A stretch of DNA of 64,000 nt, from positions 120,591,503 to 120,655,502 of the forward strand of contig CM041783.1 of NCBI GenBank assembly GCA_023374045.1. The letters are read 5' to 3'. The notes under the pieces are model-generated. The model ran no database searches, was not told the DNA's origin, and was given only the letters and a program-made list of their open reading frames with translations. Below, piece by piece: positions 33,710-46,065 of the stretch. This DNA comes from Limonium bicolor. Its lineage: Eukaryota; Streptophyta; Magnoliopsida; Caryophyllales; Plumbaginaceae. Made by a program: the position numbers and the translations under genes. Within the stretch, counting starts at the first letter, position 1. Every line of letters starts with the position of its first letter.

Positions 33710-34441
33710 AAGTTGGAAACTCATAACTTTATTAATGACCATAATTGTATTACAAGGAGAATCATTCCTAACCAAAGATGACAAGGAATTCTACTCCACC
33801 ATCCACACATATAAAAGAAAGAATACAAAGGAGATAAGGGAATTAGTCATAGCCTTAACCCACCATGGATTTCCTTCTCTTTGGATGGAAAGTTGCATAA
33901 AACTTCCTTGGACACCAACACATGGAATGGATACGGATTTGGAGAATGAATGAAGTGTAAGGTGTGTTGAAGTGTGTGAAATTTTGTAGCCCAACGGCCA
34001 ATTTATAGACTCCAAAATCCATGTGTGCCGGGTGTCATGCCGGGTCAATGTAATCTAGCACCTAATAAAACACGTGCCCAACGGTAACGGTCGAAACCGT
34101 CAATCTGAGCGAAAAGGTACTTGTGCCGGACAGAAGATATCTGGAACCATACCCGACAGATGTTGGATTGGTAACAGTCATTAACTTCCAATGTTTGGTC
34201 AACCGTGGTGACTTTTTCTTGTGCCAGATAGGATGTACCCGACACTGGATCTGGCATGCCTCATACTTTGCTTCATGTTGATGCCGTGAGTTGCCAATCC
34301 GGTATAGTGCCCGACACTATTTTGTCAAAAGTTATTCCTTGCATGAAAATATATAAAACGTAAGTCTGAACATAAATAATAGACTTTTATATATAATATA
34401 GCATAAATGCTAGTTATTTAACCTTATTTCAACTATTATTC
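33710..34441. other. Unclassified repeat-like stretch
   Basis: There is no recognisable coding sequence. On the minus strand a TATAAATTGG box is at about 34000-34009. Short CCCGACA / TGCCGGA-type motifs recur in 34030-34320, faintly like the hairpin arrays in the LTRs. The stretch may include the LINE 3' end, but I see no poly(A) tail. Short ORFs at 33735 and 33791 overlap on opposite strands and are not supported. Confidence 0.4.
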
Positions 34442-35391
34442 TTATAATTCTATGCTATAATATATGATAAGTCTGAGACTTATCAAAAACCTAAATGGTA
34501 CCTCCCGGAATTCATTATAATCCGACCATTGACTACTTTCCATAAAATAATTTAATTCGTTCTTGAACAGGCAGTTTCCAAATGATATTAAATAAATGAC
34601 TCTCCCATCATAAAAATCCCACTGGATCCGGCTATTACTTAGGAGAAGATAAGCAGATTTAACAGTGTACCTCCAATCAGGATCTTGTGCCCAGGAAATG
34701 AAGTCATCACCAACGCCTAAGTAGACTCTGAATCTGCCAATTTGAGTCATAATAAATTCTGGTAAAAAAAAAACAGAAAACTGATTCCAAGTCCAGCCAG
34801 CAGAGCCATCCCAATAATTAACTATCTTTTTGTCCAATTCTTTATATGGAACATCTCTAACAGCCAATGATAAAAGATTAGAGTCAGCACACCAAATGTT
34901 AGACCAAAAATTAATCACCTTACCATTACTAACAGTCCACCAAGAACCTTTGCTGATCCAGGCTAAACATTTCTGGAAGTTCTTCCAGGTATCCGAACAC
35001 CGAGGAGTGTTAGGGTTAGGATATCTATTCAAGAGAGTTTTATAACACAGATTCTGAGATTTATGAATTAGATTCCAAACTAACTTCCCGAAGCATGCTA
35101 AGTTCATTTTTTTGGATTTACAAATCCCTAGACCTCCGCTAGCCTTATGTTTACTAATAATATCCCATCCAACATCATAGTACTTTCTAGTGAATGGGTT
35201 ATGACCCCAAACAAATCCTCTACAGAGTTTGTCAATTTTGTGACAAATTCCAACTGGGAGAATCTTGCATTGCATAACATGGATGAGAATTGAAGAAATG
35301 CAACTCTTAACTAGGCACACACGACCAGCCAATGATAGTGTTTTACTTTTCCAGCCAGCCAGCCTATCTCTGATCCTAGCTATATTAAACT
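34442..35391 (-). pseudogene. LINE ORF2 C-terminal fragment
   Basis: The minus frame is open for about 316 codons from 35389; the first in-frame Met is at 35332. It reads IRDRLAGW, then SLAGRVCLVKSCISSI, the FVWGHN and GGLGICKSKKMNLACFGKLVW blocks, and YTVKSAYLLLSN. This order is the region after the RT core and the start of the zf-RVT domain of plant L1-type LINEs. RT core and endonuclease are missing, because the sequence is cut at 35397 by the Tekay-type LTR end. The tail from about residue 245 does not match the expected zinc-binding motif. Confidence 0.85.
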
Positions 35392-35396
35392 ATGAG

Positions 35397-35761
35397 TGTA
35401 ACACCCCAACTATAACTTAACAAATAACGATAACTGCATCGGAAATTCGCAACATAAACATTAACTAAAGACGGGTCAGTGTTACACGCCGTTAGCCACC
35501 CACGTGGCTAACAAGGCAGAATACATACATTAGTATCGGTCTGATGCACAGACTCCCGAGCATAGTTACTAACATCCAAAATACAACCAGCTATACCGAG
35601 TATAAATATTTACAAACCATCACTGTAAATCCATTACTATCCAAAATATATATCACCACGGGAGCACAGGCGCATCCCGGGTCCAACATCCAAAAACTAA
35701 CAAAAGTATTTCATAACACCTAGTGTTGGGACATCAGAGTGTTGTAGAGATAGCCAATCCC
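35397..35761 (-). repeat. LTR end fragment (U5 side)
   Basis: It begins TGTAACACCCC on the plus strand. A block reading GTGTTACACGCCGTTAGCCA, and the bases after it through GGTCTGATG, match the reverse of the LARD LTR end (31930-32068). The fragment joins integrase coding sequence directly near 35761. Confidence 0.85.
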
Positions 35762-36690
35762 CTTGACTGTGCTGCCCTCATGTGCTGCTGAATAACTCTG
35801 ACGTCATCCTGTAGTGTCTGAATGTACTCTGGCTCAATCAAGACTGCCTTAGTAGGGTCACTCCATGATAAGGGAGTCCGACAAGGTCTACCATACAGAG
35901 CCTGGAACGGTGCCATGCCGATGGATGAGTGATAGGAATTGTTGTAGGAGAACTCTACCAGGTGTAGACGCTCTACCCAACTCCCTTGATAATCTAAGGC
36001 GACCGCTCTCAACATATCTTCTAGCGTCTGAATTGTCCTCCTGTCGGTCTGCCCATCACTCTAAGGGTGGAAGGCTGTGCTAAGGCGCAGTTGAGTACCA
36101 AACGCCTCATGCACCTGACGCCAAAACCTGCTGAGGAAACGTGTGTCACGATTGGAGACGATCGTCTTCGGTACCCCATGGTATCGGATATGCTCTATGG
36201 TGAACACCTCAGCTAGTTTGGGCACCTTCTATGTGTCCTTGATAGGTATGAACCTGGATGTCTTGGTTAACCTATCGACTATCACCCATATTGCGTTCAG
36301 TCCACCTCTAGCAAGAGGGAGACCAACCACAAAATCCATATTGATGTCGTCAAACTTCCAGCACGGTACAGGTAATGACTGAATCTGACCTCTTGGTCGA
36401 CGATGCTCTAACTTCACCTTCTGACAGGTGAGGCACCGGGAGACGAAGTCTGCTACATCCCTCTTCATCCCGCTCTACCAGAATAATTGCTTCAAATCCT
36501 TGTACATCTTGGTGGCTCCAGGGTGTACTGACAATGTAGAGGAATGAGCTTCAGAGAGGATCCTGGCCTGAAGTTCTGGTGCATCCTGAGGAACGCAGAG
36601 TCTGCCTCTAACTCAAAGATGTCCCTCGCTGTTAAGCTTGGAGGCAAAGTTCAGACCATCAATCAAACCATCTGCTAACTTCTGCCTGAC
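35762..36690 (-). pseudogene. Integrase remnant
   Basis: Pieces at 36468-36229 ([18 protein letters not shown], then [12 protein letters not shown] and [14 protein letters not shown]) and 36015-35750 ([55 protein letters not shown]) match the outer element almost residue for residue. Here the zinc module cysteine pair is intact. Single-base lesions separate the pieces, and coding sense ends abruptly at 35762. Confidence 0.88.
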
Positions 36691-37362
36691 GCCCTGTAGC
36701 TACACATCACTGTCCTGGGCTGCATATACCTCTTCAGCTATCGTGGTCGTCTCCATCAAAGCAAGGAGTGAATATGCTCTTCTGCTCAGAGCGTTTGCCA
36801 CAACATTCCCTTTACCATCAGTGTACTGGAGATTGATGTCATAATCAGCTAGTAGCTCGACCCATCGTTGCTGTCTCAGGTTCAGCTCCTTCTGGGTCCA
36901 GATGTATTTAAGACTCTTGTGGTCTGTCATAATCCGGACTATGGCTCCATACAGGTAGTGTCGCCAGATCTTCAAAGTGAAGACTATGGCGAGGAGCTCA
37001 AGGTCGTGTGTGGTATAATTTTCTTCGTGCTTCTTCAGCTGTCGAGAAGCATAAGCTACAACTCTGCCATTCTACATCAATACCCCACCGATCCTTCTAC
37101 CTGAAGCATCACAATAAACCTCGTATCCCTCGTTCCCTTTAAGGATTACCAGCACTGGAGCTGAGGTCAAGGTGTCTTTCAGCGCCTGAAAGGAGACCTC
37201 GCAGGCCTCTGTCCATACAAATGGGCTATCCTTCTTCATCAGAGAGGTTAAGGGCTTGGCTAGCCTGGAGAAATCCTTTACTAAGCGTCTGTAGTAGCCA
37301 GCCAACCCAAGGAAACTCCGAATCTCTATCACTGTGTGGGGTCTGTGCCAGCTCTTCACCAC
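36691..37362 (-). pseudogene. RNase H and RT thumb remnant
   Basis: The thumb reads [19 protein letters not shown] (37340 onwards), and RNase H has [16 protein letters not shown]. After a stop at about 37072 the reading resumes with [18 protein letters not shown] (36975) to [19 protein letters not shown]. The last piece shows the intact version of the junction that is frameshifted at 13262 in the outer element. Confidence 0.87.
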
Positions 37363-38040
37363 CTCAATCTTAGCTGGGTTCAGCTAAGATCACATGACCA
37401 AGAAATGTCACCTTGTCCAGCCAGAATTCACACTTGCTGAACTTGGCATAAATTTGCTTCTCCCTCAGAGTCTTCATGACTGTCCTCAAATGCTGCTCAT
37501 GTTCCTCTCTGCTCCTGGAGAAGATCAAAATGTCGTCTATGAATACAACCACTAATCTATCTAGCTGGGCTTGGAAGACTCTCTACATCAGGTCCATGAA
37601 TCTCGCTGGTGCATTGGTCAGTCCAAACAGCATCAATGTGAACTCGTAGTGGTCGTATCTGGTCTGAAATGTTGTCTCCTCTATATCTGATTCAGCTACT
37701 GTGATCAGGTGATATCCAAAACGCAGATCAATTTGGAGAACACTTTTGCTCCCTTCAGCTGGTCAAATAGGTCATCGATCCTGGGCAGTGGGTACTTGTT
37801 CTTGATCGTGACGTTGTTCAGCTCCCTGTAGTCGATACAAAGTCTCATGCTTTCGTCCTTCTTCTTGACGAACAACACTGAAGCGCCCCAAGGTGAGACA
37901 CTGGGTCTGATGAAACCCTTGTCTAGTAGCTCCTGCAGTTGTTTCTTTAGTTCAACCATCTCTGCAGGGCCCATCCGGTAGGGAGCCTTGGCAATCAGTC
38001 CTGTACCAGGTATGAGGTCGATGTTGAACTCAACCTCTCA
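37363..38040 (-). pseudogene. Reverse transcriptase remnant
   Basis: The fingers part (37974-37705) has [37 protein letters not shown] and [12 protein letters not shown], then loses frame just before DLR-type residues. The palm catalytic [11 protein letters not shown] is in the piece 37552-37370. Several single-base lesions prevent expression. Confidence 0.87.
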
Positions 38041-38214
38041 CAGCAGTGGCAGTCCAGGTAGCTACTCTAGAAAAACGTTAGGATACTCCGACGCAATGGG
38101 AACGTCGCTCCTGAACTTTGGATCCGTCCTCATATCCTGGGCATAACAGTAGTAGGCGGTAGCGCCTTTGGACACCTTCTTCATCAATGATAACGCTGAT
38201 ACAAACTTCACAGT

Positions 38215-38670
38215 TCACTGCTTGGGCTGCATTCGGTATGATACTATGACCCCTATAGCTGACTTCAAGAGGAGATGATGCTCTGCACAGTGTAGTCTGC
38301 CTCTGTATTGCTGTAGCATGTCCATGCCCACAATTTGGTCAAATCCCATGCCAGGGAAGACAATGGCATCAAGAAGAAAGTCTGCTCCCTTGATGTGTAT
38401 GCTCAAGTCCTTGCATTGCTTACTGCACTTGATTAACTCTCTGGATGGTAATAAGACTGAGCAATCATGTACCTTTGTAGGGGCATCTATCTTATCATGG
38501 AATGTCTTAGATATAAATGAATGGGAGGCTCCAGAATCAAATAGGACAGTGGCCTCAACTCCATTAATTAAGAACGTGCCTGTGATAACCATCCCATTGC
38601 TCTTTGCTTGAGCTGGGTTCAACACATTTAGCCTGATCCCTGAGTTTCCAACCCCTATAACAAGCAACAA
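38215..38670 (-). pseudogene. Aspartic protease remnant
   Basis: An open stretch of 151 codons has the active-site motif LFDSGASHSFISKTF at about residues 44-58. A GFDQIVGMDMLQQYRGRLHCAEH block follows at about 108. It matches the protease order of the AlkB element, but with different flanks. Upstream gag is absent: only 86 bp separate it from the LTR end at 38757, with no PBS. Confidence 0.85.
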
Positions 38671-38756
38671 AATTTATAAGATTTTCATTCTTATTGAAAG
38701 CTTCATGAGCAACTTAAAGATTACAATGATGAGATTGTAAAATACAGGACTAGATA

Positions 38757-40797
38757 TGTAACACCCCACTCGATAAACTCGTAATAATCACTCTCGTAAT
38801 AATCACTCTCGTAGCATAATTAGAGACGTCTCACAGCAGAAGTTAACTACATTAATCCTCACTTGGGATTCACATGCCATTACTCGCCCATGCGAGTAAA
38901 GAAGCATAACCGAAATATAACGAATAACAACAACACCTAACCGTAGTGATGAACGAGATATTTACTACATTATCCTATATATAAACCAATACCTATGACA
39001 AGTGAGCACTTAAGAATCCCCAGATTACAACTTACTAACATGAATTAATCCTAAAAGTGTAATAAAGGTCGAGGTCATCTACCCACGATCCCGTACTCTG
39101 GCGCCAATTGTCAATCACCTAAAACATAAAATATCGGTGCCTATGGAAGGCTCAGCACTTGGCCGAGTATGTTATCTATGTTGCCCTAGACCCTTTAGGT
39201 CACTTTGGTCAATTAGTCGTCTGAACATGAGGTTGATTACATGCTGGTTCAGTTTACAGTTTATGTGAACAACAGTAAATAGCATAAATAATCATATAGC
39301 AATCCATCAATGTAACAGTCCATTCACCACATACAATTCACAACATACGATATACCACGTACTATAAATAACATACCATATACCACATATTATAAACAAC
39401 ATACCGCATACCACATACCACATATTATAAATAATCATACAACGCGTAGTTACTTCCACTAGGGTATCATAGTTTTCCTTTAGAGTAAATTACTCGGAAC
39501 CCCCATGAGGATTTAGGATATTACAGTTAACCCCCTTGTGTTTATCATAATTACTGGTAACCACCTCGAGGTTAAGGTATCTCTGACTACGAGCCCCTAA
39601 CTATAACTCTGTTATCAGAAAGTTAGCTACGTGTTGACCCATCAGTTTAATCATATTAATAATGCCATGGTGGACAAAAACACTACTTAATCTGCATTGT
39701 TATTTTCCTAAAATGGTCAACCCTTCCTTGAAAATGCGTCTAAAGTGGGATGAGAGAGAGTTAGATGATGTTGATTAAGCAGTTTTGCTGTCCAGCCTGA
39801 CATTATTAATGTGATTAAGCTGATAGGTCAACACATAGTTAATTTTCTGATCATAAAGTTATATTTCGGAGGCTCGTAGTCAAAGATATCTTAACCTTGA
39901 GGTGGTTACCAATAATTATGATAAACACAAGGTAGTTAATTGTAATATCCCGAATCCTCAAGGGGGTTCTGAGTAATTTACTCTTTTCTTTAATTTATGT
40001 TAGTCACAATTAAGCCTTACTCTCAGTATCAATGGGTGTCATGTTAGGACAACCTGTAAATAACCTTACTGGACAGTAGTCCTCCAGTACACACGAGGTG
40101 CTCATTGCCGAGGATCATTCGATCCCGGGGCTTCCACTTGCCTAATCAAGGCATCCATGAATGGCCGAAGCCGTGTGCCAAAAGCGGCTCCCTTTGTCCA
40201 ACAATCTATCTAGGCCTATCAGAATATAGAGGGAGTCGGTCCGATATGGACGTTATACTCCGGTGATCACCAATGCGCAACCAACTAGTCGAGACTAATT
40301 GGATTCCCATACCATGTACCTTAACTAACACTCTCCAATATGTGAATAATCCTTAATCAATTACCCTAAGTAAATTATTAGGACTTGGAGAAGTCTCTAC
40401 CATTTATTACTTGAAGTCTTATGTACTTCCCTAGCAATAGTCTAGGATATAGTTATGTTCGAGTATCAAGCTCTAGAGACTGGGGATCCCGAGTCTCGTT
40501 CCTAAGTGTTTTACTAAGGTCAATATGGAATAATGACTTCAGATATTAGAATTCCAATCATACAAGCAATCATAGTAATGTTGTCTGAAGACGTCGCACA
40601 CAATAATAATTACGTAGCAAATCAACATTTAATCCACACAACATGCATGGCAACATATCGCTCTTGTCACATAGTCAGGAACTTACCCGAACTGAGGTTT
40701 CCCTCAGAGGTTCGGACCATACAATGAACATACCGTGCACCGTAGTAATCGCTAGCGCGAAGATTCACGCTTGTCCGGTACTCCTCGTAGCTCGTTG
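38757..40797 (-). repeat. Truncated LTR of Tekay-like remnant
   Basis: It begins TGTAACACCCC and shows family landmarks, such as a TTAGTCGTCTG region with TTGATTACATGC at about 39210-39245, comparable with 8641-8680. It is interrupted by a MITE (39483-39983) and ends without an LTR terminus at 40797. No gene is seen. Confidence 0.7.
39483..39983. mobile_element. Mutator-like MITE, 501 bp
   Basis: Long terminal inverted repeats of about 130-170 bp start GAGTAAATTACTC and continue GGAACCCCC-TGAGGAT. The right end reads the same on the other strand. Flanks TTTCCTTTA (39474-39482) and TTTTCTTTA (39984-39992) form a 9-bp target duplication with one mismatch, as expected for MULEs. There is no ORF, so it depends on a transposase elsewhere. 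Confidence 0.88.
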
Positions 40798-42284
40798 ATG
40801 AACTTTGCTCTTCTCAAAATATTTTCAATCTCATTAATGTCATTCTGCAGGTTGTATCTAGGAACATTGTATAACCTTGTCTGGGAATAGCTGATGCGTA
40901 TATGTTGTCTTAACCTGTTCGTTGTACGTTAATCTTGTTGGGTTTACGTCTGGTGTTGGTTATTCTTGCCATAAGCTATATAGGATATTATGAGGATGGA
41001 TTACTTCAAACCTGTTAATCGGTAAAAGGTTTGATAACCAATCAACCCTGATAAATTTTGCTCTACTTGTCGTTTGTCAGTCCGCCCAAGACTAACACCA
41101 TGCGTTAGCCTTCATCATTTGAAATGCCATATATTTCACTGAATTGAGAATATAATGTGATGCCTATCGTTTATTCTTGTGTTATAGCTATGCTTTTCTT
41201 TCTTTCTTATTGAAAACTAAGACATTAGTTCATGACAACTTGTCGATGTCTGTTGATCATTGTTGATATATGTGCTCCCACCTTGCGAAGTTTGGAACGT
41301 CATCCCTTTCTGACTACAATTCAATCATCCTTAATTTCCATAGTTCATGATAGTTTGAAATTCCATCTGTTTCAAGTGTATGCTTATTACCAACTGGTGT
41401 TGTTTATTTGACTCAATTAGCTCACTATTCTTGCTTTATCATTTTGCCGAGGTGCTTATATTCTTGATTTGGATTCGAGCTAAGATGGCCACCTTTGGAT
41501 TATATATTTGGCTGATTGATCCTTGCTTCGAGACTTGAATTGACCCCGCTTGTCGCTTGAGCGTATGGAATTGGGATTCCACATGTTGACACTGTGGGTT
41601 GGGAAACCATGTTGAGCACACATAGCTGAAACGGGCCTGAGTCGATTCGGCTAAGATTTCTCATTCTCATGTTTAATTGAGTGATAAACCGGGGGCAGGC
41701 CACCCCGTAGGTTGGTTTCCTATCACCTACATATCCTCTTGATCATGATAACCAATCTATTTTTGTTTCCAGCACTTATGTTTACCCCTGATGCATAAAT
41801 TTGGTTTAGGGAATTGATTTCCGTGTAATTTGATTCAATATTCATTGAGATAAAGTTGTTTAGCCTTAATAATCAATGTTTGATTTTTAATTTCTTTTAA
41901 TTCATAACTCTGAACAACCATTGAAGCTGCTAGTTGTTTCTTTCCGCTACAATCATTGTTGATTTGCCATGTCCTTTTCCGATCTCCATGTTTATTGTGT
42001 CATCACTTTAATATATCACATACTTCCATGTTTAGCCGTTACTTTGTTTTAATGACTAATGAAGAGGGCCCGTTTGGGTTGCTGTAAACCCTCAGCCCAA
42101 ATTTCAATTTCATCTCGGGCCCAACTCATTGTTAGCCAAACGGGTTAGAACAGGTGACCTTAGACATCCTCTAGGTTACCCAATTATTTTTGGGCCCATG
42201 AGCTGAGTGTAGAAAAACTTTAGATGGTGTTTCTCCATGGCGCATATCTCTGATTTGTTAAGTGAAGTTCCCTTTCCTCCAAAG

Positions 42285-42625
42285 ATTCATTCAATTCCAA
42301 ATCGATCCAAACTCAAATTAAATTCCAGTTCACTATCAAATCCAATCCCAGTTCAATTCCGAATCAATAATTCCGATTCAAACTCACTTCAAATTCAATT
42401 TCAATTTCAATCTCAATTACAATTCAATCTCAATTACAATTCAAATTCAATACCAATTCCAATTCAACTCAATTTCAATTCCAATTCTAAATTCATTCAA
42501 CTCCAATTCAATTTCAATTCCAAACCAATTCAATTCAATTTCAAATCAATTCAGTTTGAATTCCAAACCAATTCAATTCAATTTCAATTCCAAATTAATT
42601 CAATTTTAATCTAATTCCAACTTCA
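42285..42625 (+). repeat. Degenerate CAATT-rich low-complexity tract
   Basis: Variants of TTCAATTCCAA and TTCAATTT repeat for about 340 bp. The 125-residue ORF across it is a low-complexity Ser/Asn/Gln run produced by the repeat, not a gene. Confidence 0.8.
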
Positions 42626-42709
42626 TTTCATCTCCCAAATAATTTCAGACATCATAAATCTCAAATTCCTTGAAGGTTCAAACACCTTGAAACTCCTTAC
42701 TCCTTAGAA

Positions 42710-43015
42710 CTCTAGCAGCTCAACAGACTCGAACGTCTCAGCAGCTCAACAGACTCGAACGTCTCAGCAGCTCAACAGACTCGAATGTCTTAACAGCTCA
42801 ATAGACTCGAACATCTCAGCAGCTCAACAGACTCAAACGTCTCAGCAGCTGAATAGACTCGAACGTCTCAGCAACTCAATAGACTCGAACGTCTCCGCAG
42901 CTCAATAAACTCAAACATCTCAGCAGCTCAATAGACTCAAATGTCTCAACCGCTCAACAGACTCGAACGTCTCAACAGCTCAACAGACTCGAATGTCTCA
43001 GTAGCTCAACGAACT
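42710..43015 (+). repeat. 26-bp minisatellite in LTR
   Basis: About eleven copies of a unit close to CAGCTCAACAGACTCGAACG plus TCTCAG, with scattered changes. It lies inside the 5' LTR; the 3' LTR copy is outside the window. Confidence 0.88.
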
Positions 43016-44138
43016 CAAACACCTCAAAAACCCTCAACTTCTCACACCTGAACACCTTCAAAATTCATAACCCTTTCAAGCCTTGATCATCCTACAGACC
43101 CGAGCGTCTCACAGACTCCGTCATCTCAAGATTTTAAATGTGTCACAGACCCGAGTGTCTCATTGACTTTTTGCACCTCAAACTTCAAAATAAACCCGAT
43201 AATTTGTTAAACCTCACAAAATGACCACAATACCTCTTTGACCCTTCAAAGACCCAAATTGACAAAACCCTCCCAAAACCCCTAAAATCCCAAAAACGTG
43301 AACTGTAAGGTCTGATCTCGACAGGGAGTTGAGTACGTAGGCAGCCCATATAGGGTGCGACCCTATTCCAAACAAAAAACCCTTTCCCCCTCTAAGGTGG
43401 CTCTCATACCTCTCAAAGCAATCAAAACTCTTCTAACTCATATTAAACCCTTAACCTTCAGACAACCTTCAGACTTCAGATCTTCTTCACCTATTTAACC
43501 CTCACACCTCTCATCAATCTTCCATTCTACATTTGATCAACTCTCAACATGTCAATCTGTTCAGTTGGCGCTAGCTTGGCCGAAAAGCTCACCTCATCCA
43601 CTCCTTTTCTCTCTTCCCATCCCAATCCAATTTTTGGCTTTTAATTGAATCTCTCTAAAAAGGTTTTGAAAGAAGGAAATCCTGACAATTGGAGACCGAG
43701 GTTTCCTCGGGCACCAATCCGAAGTCGTGGTCGTTGCCACTTCTAAGGGGTGTAACCCAGTGCGAACTCAACATAGAATCTCTGGTATGATCAGATAAGT
43801 CCTATCCATAGGCAACAAATCATCAGAGTCAATTAACGGTTCTTAGAACCCTTCTCCTCCCTTCCTAGTTCCTTAGGTCAAACTAGGTGGCGACTCCAGT
43901 CAATTTCTGCCCTTAGGGCATAAGTCCACGTGGAGCCCATCGAGAGCGGGTGTAGTGCACACTTGCACCCCCCTTTATGCTTTCTGGGAAAGACGGACGA
44001 TTTAGTAGGTATTTGAGGGATGTCAAGAATAACGGGTTTTCACCCTCCACAGAATGGCAATTTCTAGGATCTTGGCTTCTGAGTCAGACCATATTTAGAT
44101 AGACCCCCTCTCATACCGAAAAATCACCTTCCACAGAA

Positions 44139-44156
44139 TGGCGACTCTGCTGGGGA
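44139..44156 (+). other. Primer-binding site, tRNA-Arg type
   Basis: TGGCGACTCTGCTGGGGA is complementary to the 3' end of a plant tRNA-Arg (from memory), the primer used by Ogre/Tat elements. It lies 3 nt after the LTR end. A partial copy of the LTR/PBS border lies 84 bp upstream (about 44041-44059). Confidence 0.8.
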
Positions 44157-46065
44157 AAACTTGAGTAAGTTTTTCTCATAAGCTTGGTCAAGGAAGACTA
44201 AACTCCATTCAAAATTGTCGAGACTTCCTCACTTCTTTCAAAACCTTCAAGAGATTCATTTCAAAAGCGACTAGGACTACTCTACTCCACACTTAGAGTG
44301 TGTTTGGTGAGGATAGCTAAGATGAGAGCTTAGTGTTTATGCTTGACCTGCTTGTCATTCGTGTTTTGTTTGCTCTACATAATTGGGTGATTATACTAGA
44401 CTAACCTACAGGATCTCCAGGTAGGTGGGCCCATTAGGGGTCCAACCTCTTCTCTCTCTTTGCTTGTGCATTTATTACCGCTCTTTCTCTTTGCTATTGA
44501 ACTGTTAGGAATAGTCCTGATGGGGGGTGCATTGGGTAGCTTAGGACATGTATTCCTCTTTGTCACCCGTTATATCCACGAGTGATGGGATCCCGATCGG
44601 TCTACGATTGATTCCCATTGAGCCGGGTCATTCATTGAATGGTTATACCCACGGGGCGAGATGGTCATCGACCTACGCCCTGAAGGCTCATGATCAAAAA
44701 ATATCCTCCATCTCCGAGTCGAAAGCCAACATATAGTGAACTCTGAGCCTTCAGTGTCCAGCTGCCAAATCCGGTGTCTAGGACGGGTTTTAAGGGTAGT
44801 CACCCCTTGTATGCCGCTTGTCTGACCACCCTTCTGCCTTACCCTGAAGATTGCATGGGCTCAGTTCTCCATGATTCCTCTGCACCACGGGTGTCTTTAA
44901 ATCCCAATGTCATGCTACAAATTCGGAGAGGATCCCGTATTTAGGGATACCCATACATGACATAGTGTAGTCAGCGAATAATTTGGACTTTAGACACACC
45001 TTATCATGCAGACGAGGGGAGACCGGACCCCATGTAGTGCTTCCCCAAGTTTCCCAAAAGTGAGGGTGTTGTGATAATCCCCGGCCGTGGCTCGTGTGAC
45101 TGTATCACTTCGGGTATCCTGACCTTTCGAACTTAAGCACTCCGGACTTTCTTAATGACGTGCCCCACAAGGCATAATAGAGACAAATCCCAAGAGTTGA
45201 ACAGTTAAGGGACGACGGTTCCCCCGGTGGTATGGAAGGTGATTATCCCAATCATTCACACTCAGCTTCACAAAAAATCACCCACGATTTTTATTTTACA
45301 CTTACATCTATGTGTGATCATGTTTCAAAAATGAGCAAAAATCAGAAAATGAATTATGTCAAACGCTCTAATGAAATATCTTGAAAGTTGTCCATCTCAA
45401 ATGATTTCAAATAATAATGATTTTCAAAATTGTTATTTCCAAAACAATTTTCAAAACCGGTTTCAATCAAAGTCTTCCAGAAAACCAACTTTGTCAAACG
45501 GTTGGCAAAGAACAGATTTCAAAAATCTACTACTTACAAATAATTTTCAAACAATCCTTCTCACAACTGTTGTTCCAAAAAATTCAAATAGATTTCGAAA
45601 GCCAACTTTTCACAAACAAATTTTAAAACAACACTTTTCATGGATATTATATCAAAACAGTTTTCGAAAGCAGTTTTCAAAATTGATTTTCACAAACGTA
45701 TTTCAAAATAAATGATTTAGTCCCCATGTTGTGACCCCCTATTTTTGAAGTTCAACCCACCTTCAAAAGCAGCGGTCATTACTGTGGAGCGTACTACTCA
45801 TTTCGTGTTATTCACAAAAGTGGTGGATTTTCACAATGATTTTATGCTCGATCATTCACCTTTCCTTTCTCAAAAATGTCCCTCATTTTCCTTGTTGGAG
45901 CAAGTGGAGCACATGAAGATCGACAATGCAGCTTGAGTCAAAAATCAGAGATGTACCAACCCGAGTTGATCGACATGAAGACTAGCAACGACTATTCGAG
46001 TTCAAACTATTGAAAATCAGAAGAACACCATCCCGTTTTGTTTGATCACAGTATTGCTTCGTTGC

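Larger units (their letters stand above)
35397..40797 (-). mobile_element. Tekay/Del-like remnant, minus strand
   Basis: Left to right: an LTR end (35397-35761), pol from integrase backwards to protease (35762-38670), and a second LTR end beginning at 38757. Integrase C-terminus, chromodomain, PPT, most of the left LTR, gag and PBS are missing, so at least two deletions are needed. Protein pieces are very close to the outer element. The left junction cuts a LINE at 35396, and the right end at 40797 abuts the Ogre-like LTR without a recognisable LTR start. Confidence 0.85.
40798..44135 (+). repeat. 5' LTR (start missing) of Ogre-like element
   Basis: The first 1447 bp match 62555-64000. The rest includes a CAATT-rich tract, a 26-bp minisatellite, and a GAGTACGTAGGCAGCC block (about 43331) of a kind common in Tat LTRs. 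It ends CCACA three bases before the PBS. The first approximately 2.98 kb of LTR, known from 59579-62554, is absent here and replaced by the Tekay-like remnant. Confidence 0.8.

Noticed and set aside
38671..38756. PBS between protease and the LTR end at 38757
   Set aside because: No TGGTATCAGAGC or other tRNA complement is seen in these 86 bp, so a deletion removed gag and PBS.
40790..40805. Right terminus and TSD of the Tekay-like remnant at 40797
   Set aside because: The sequence there is not an LTR start, and the LINE does not resume. A rearrangement breakpoint is more likely than a clean insertion.
42237..42614. 125-codon ORF rich in Ser, Asn, Gln and Phe
   Set aside because: Produced by the CAATT-rich tract. 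It has no start context or domain and sits inside an LTR.
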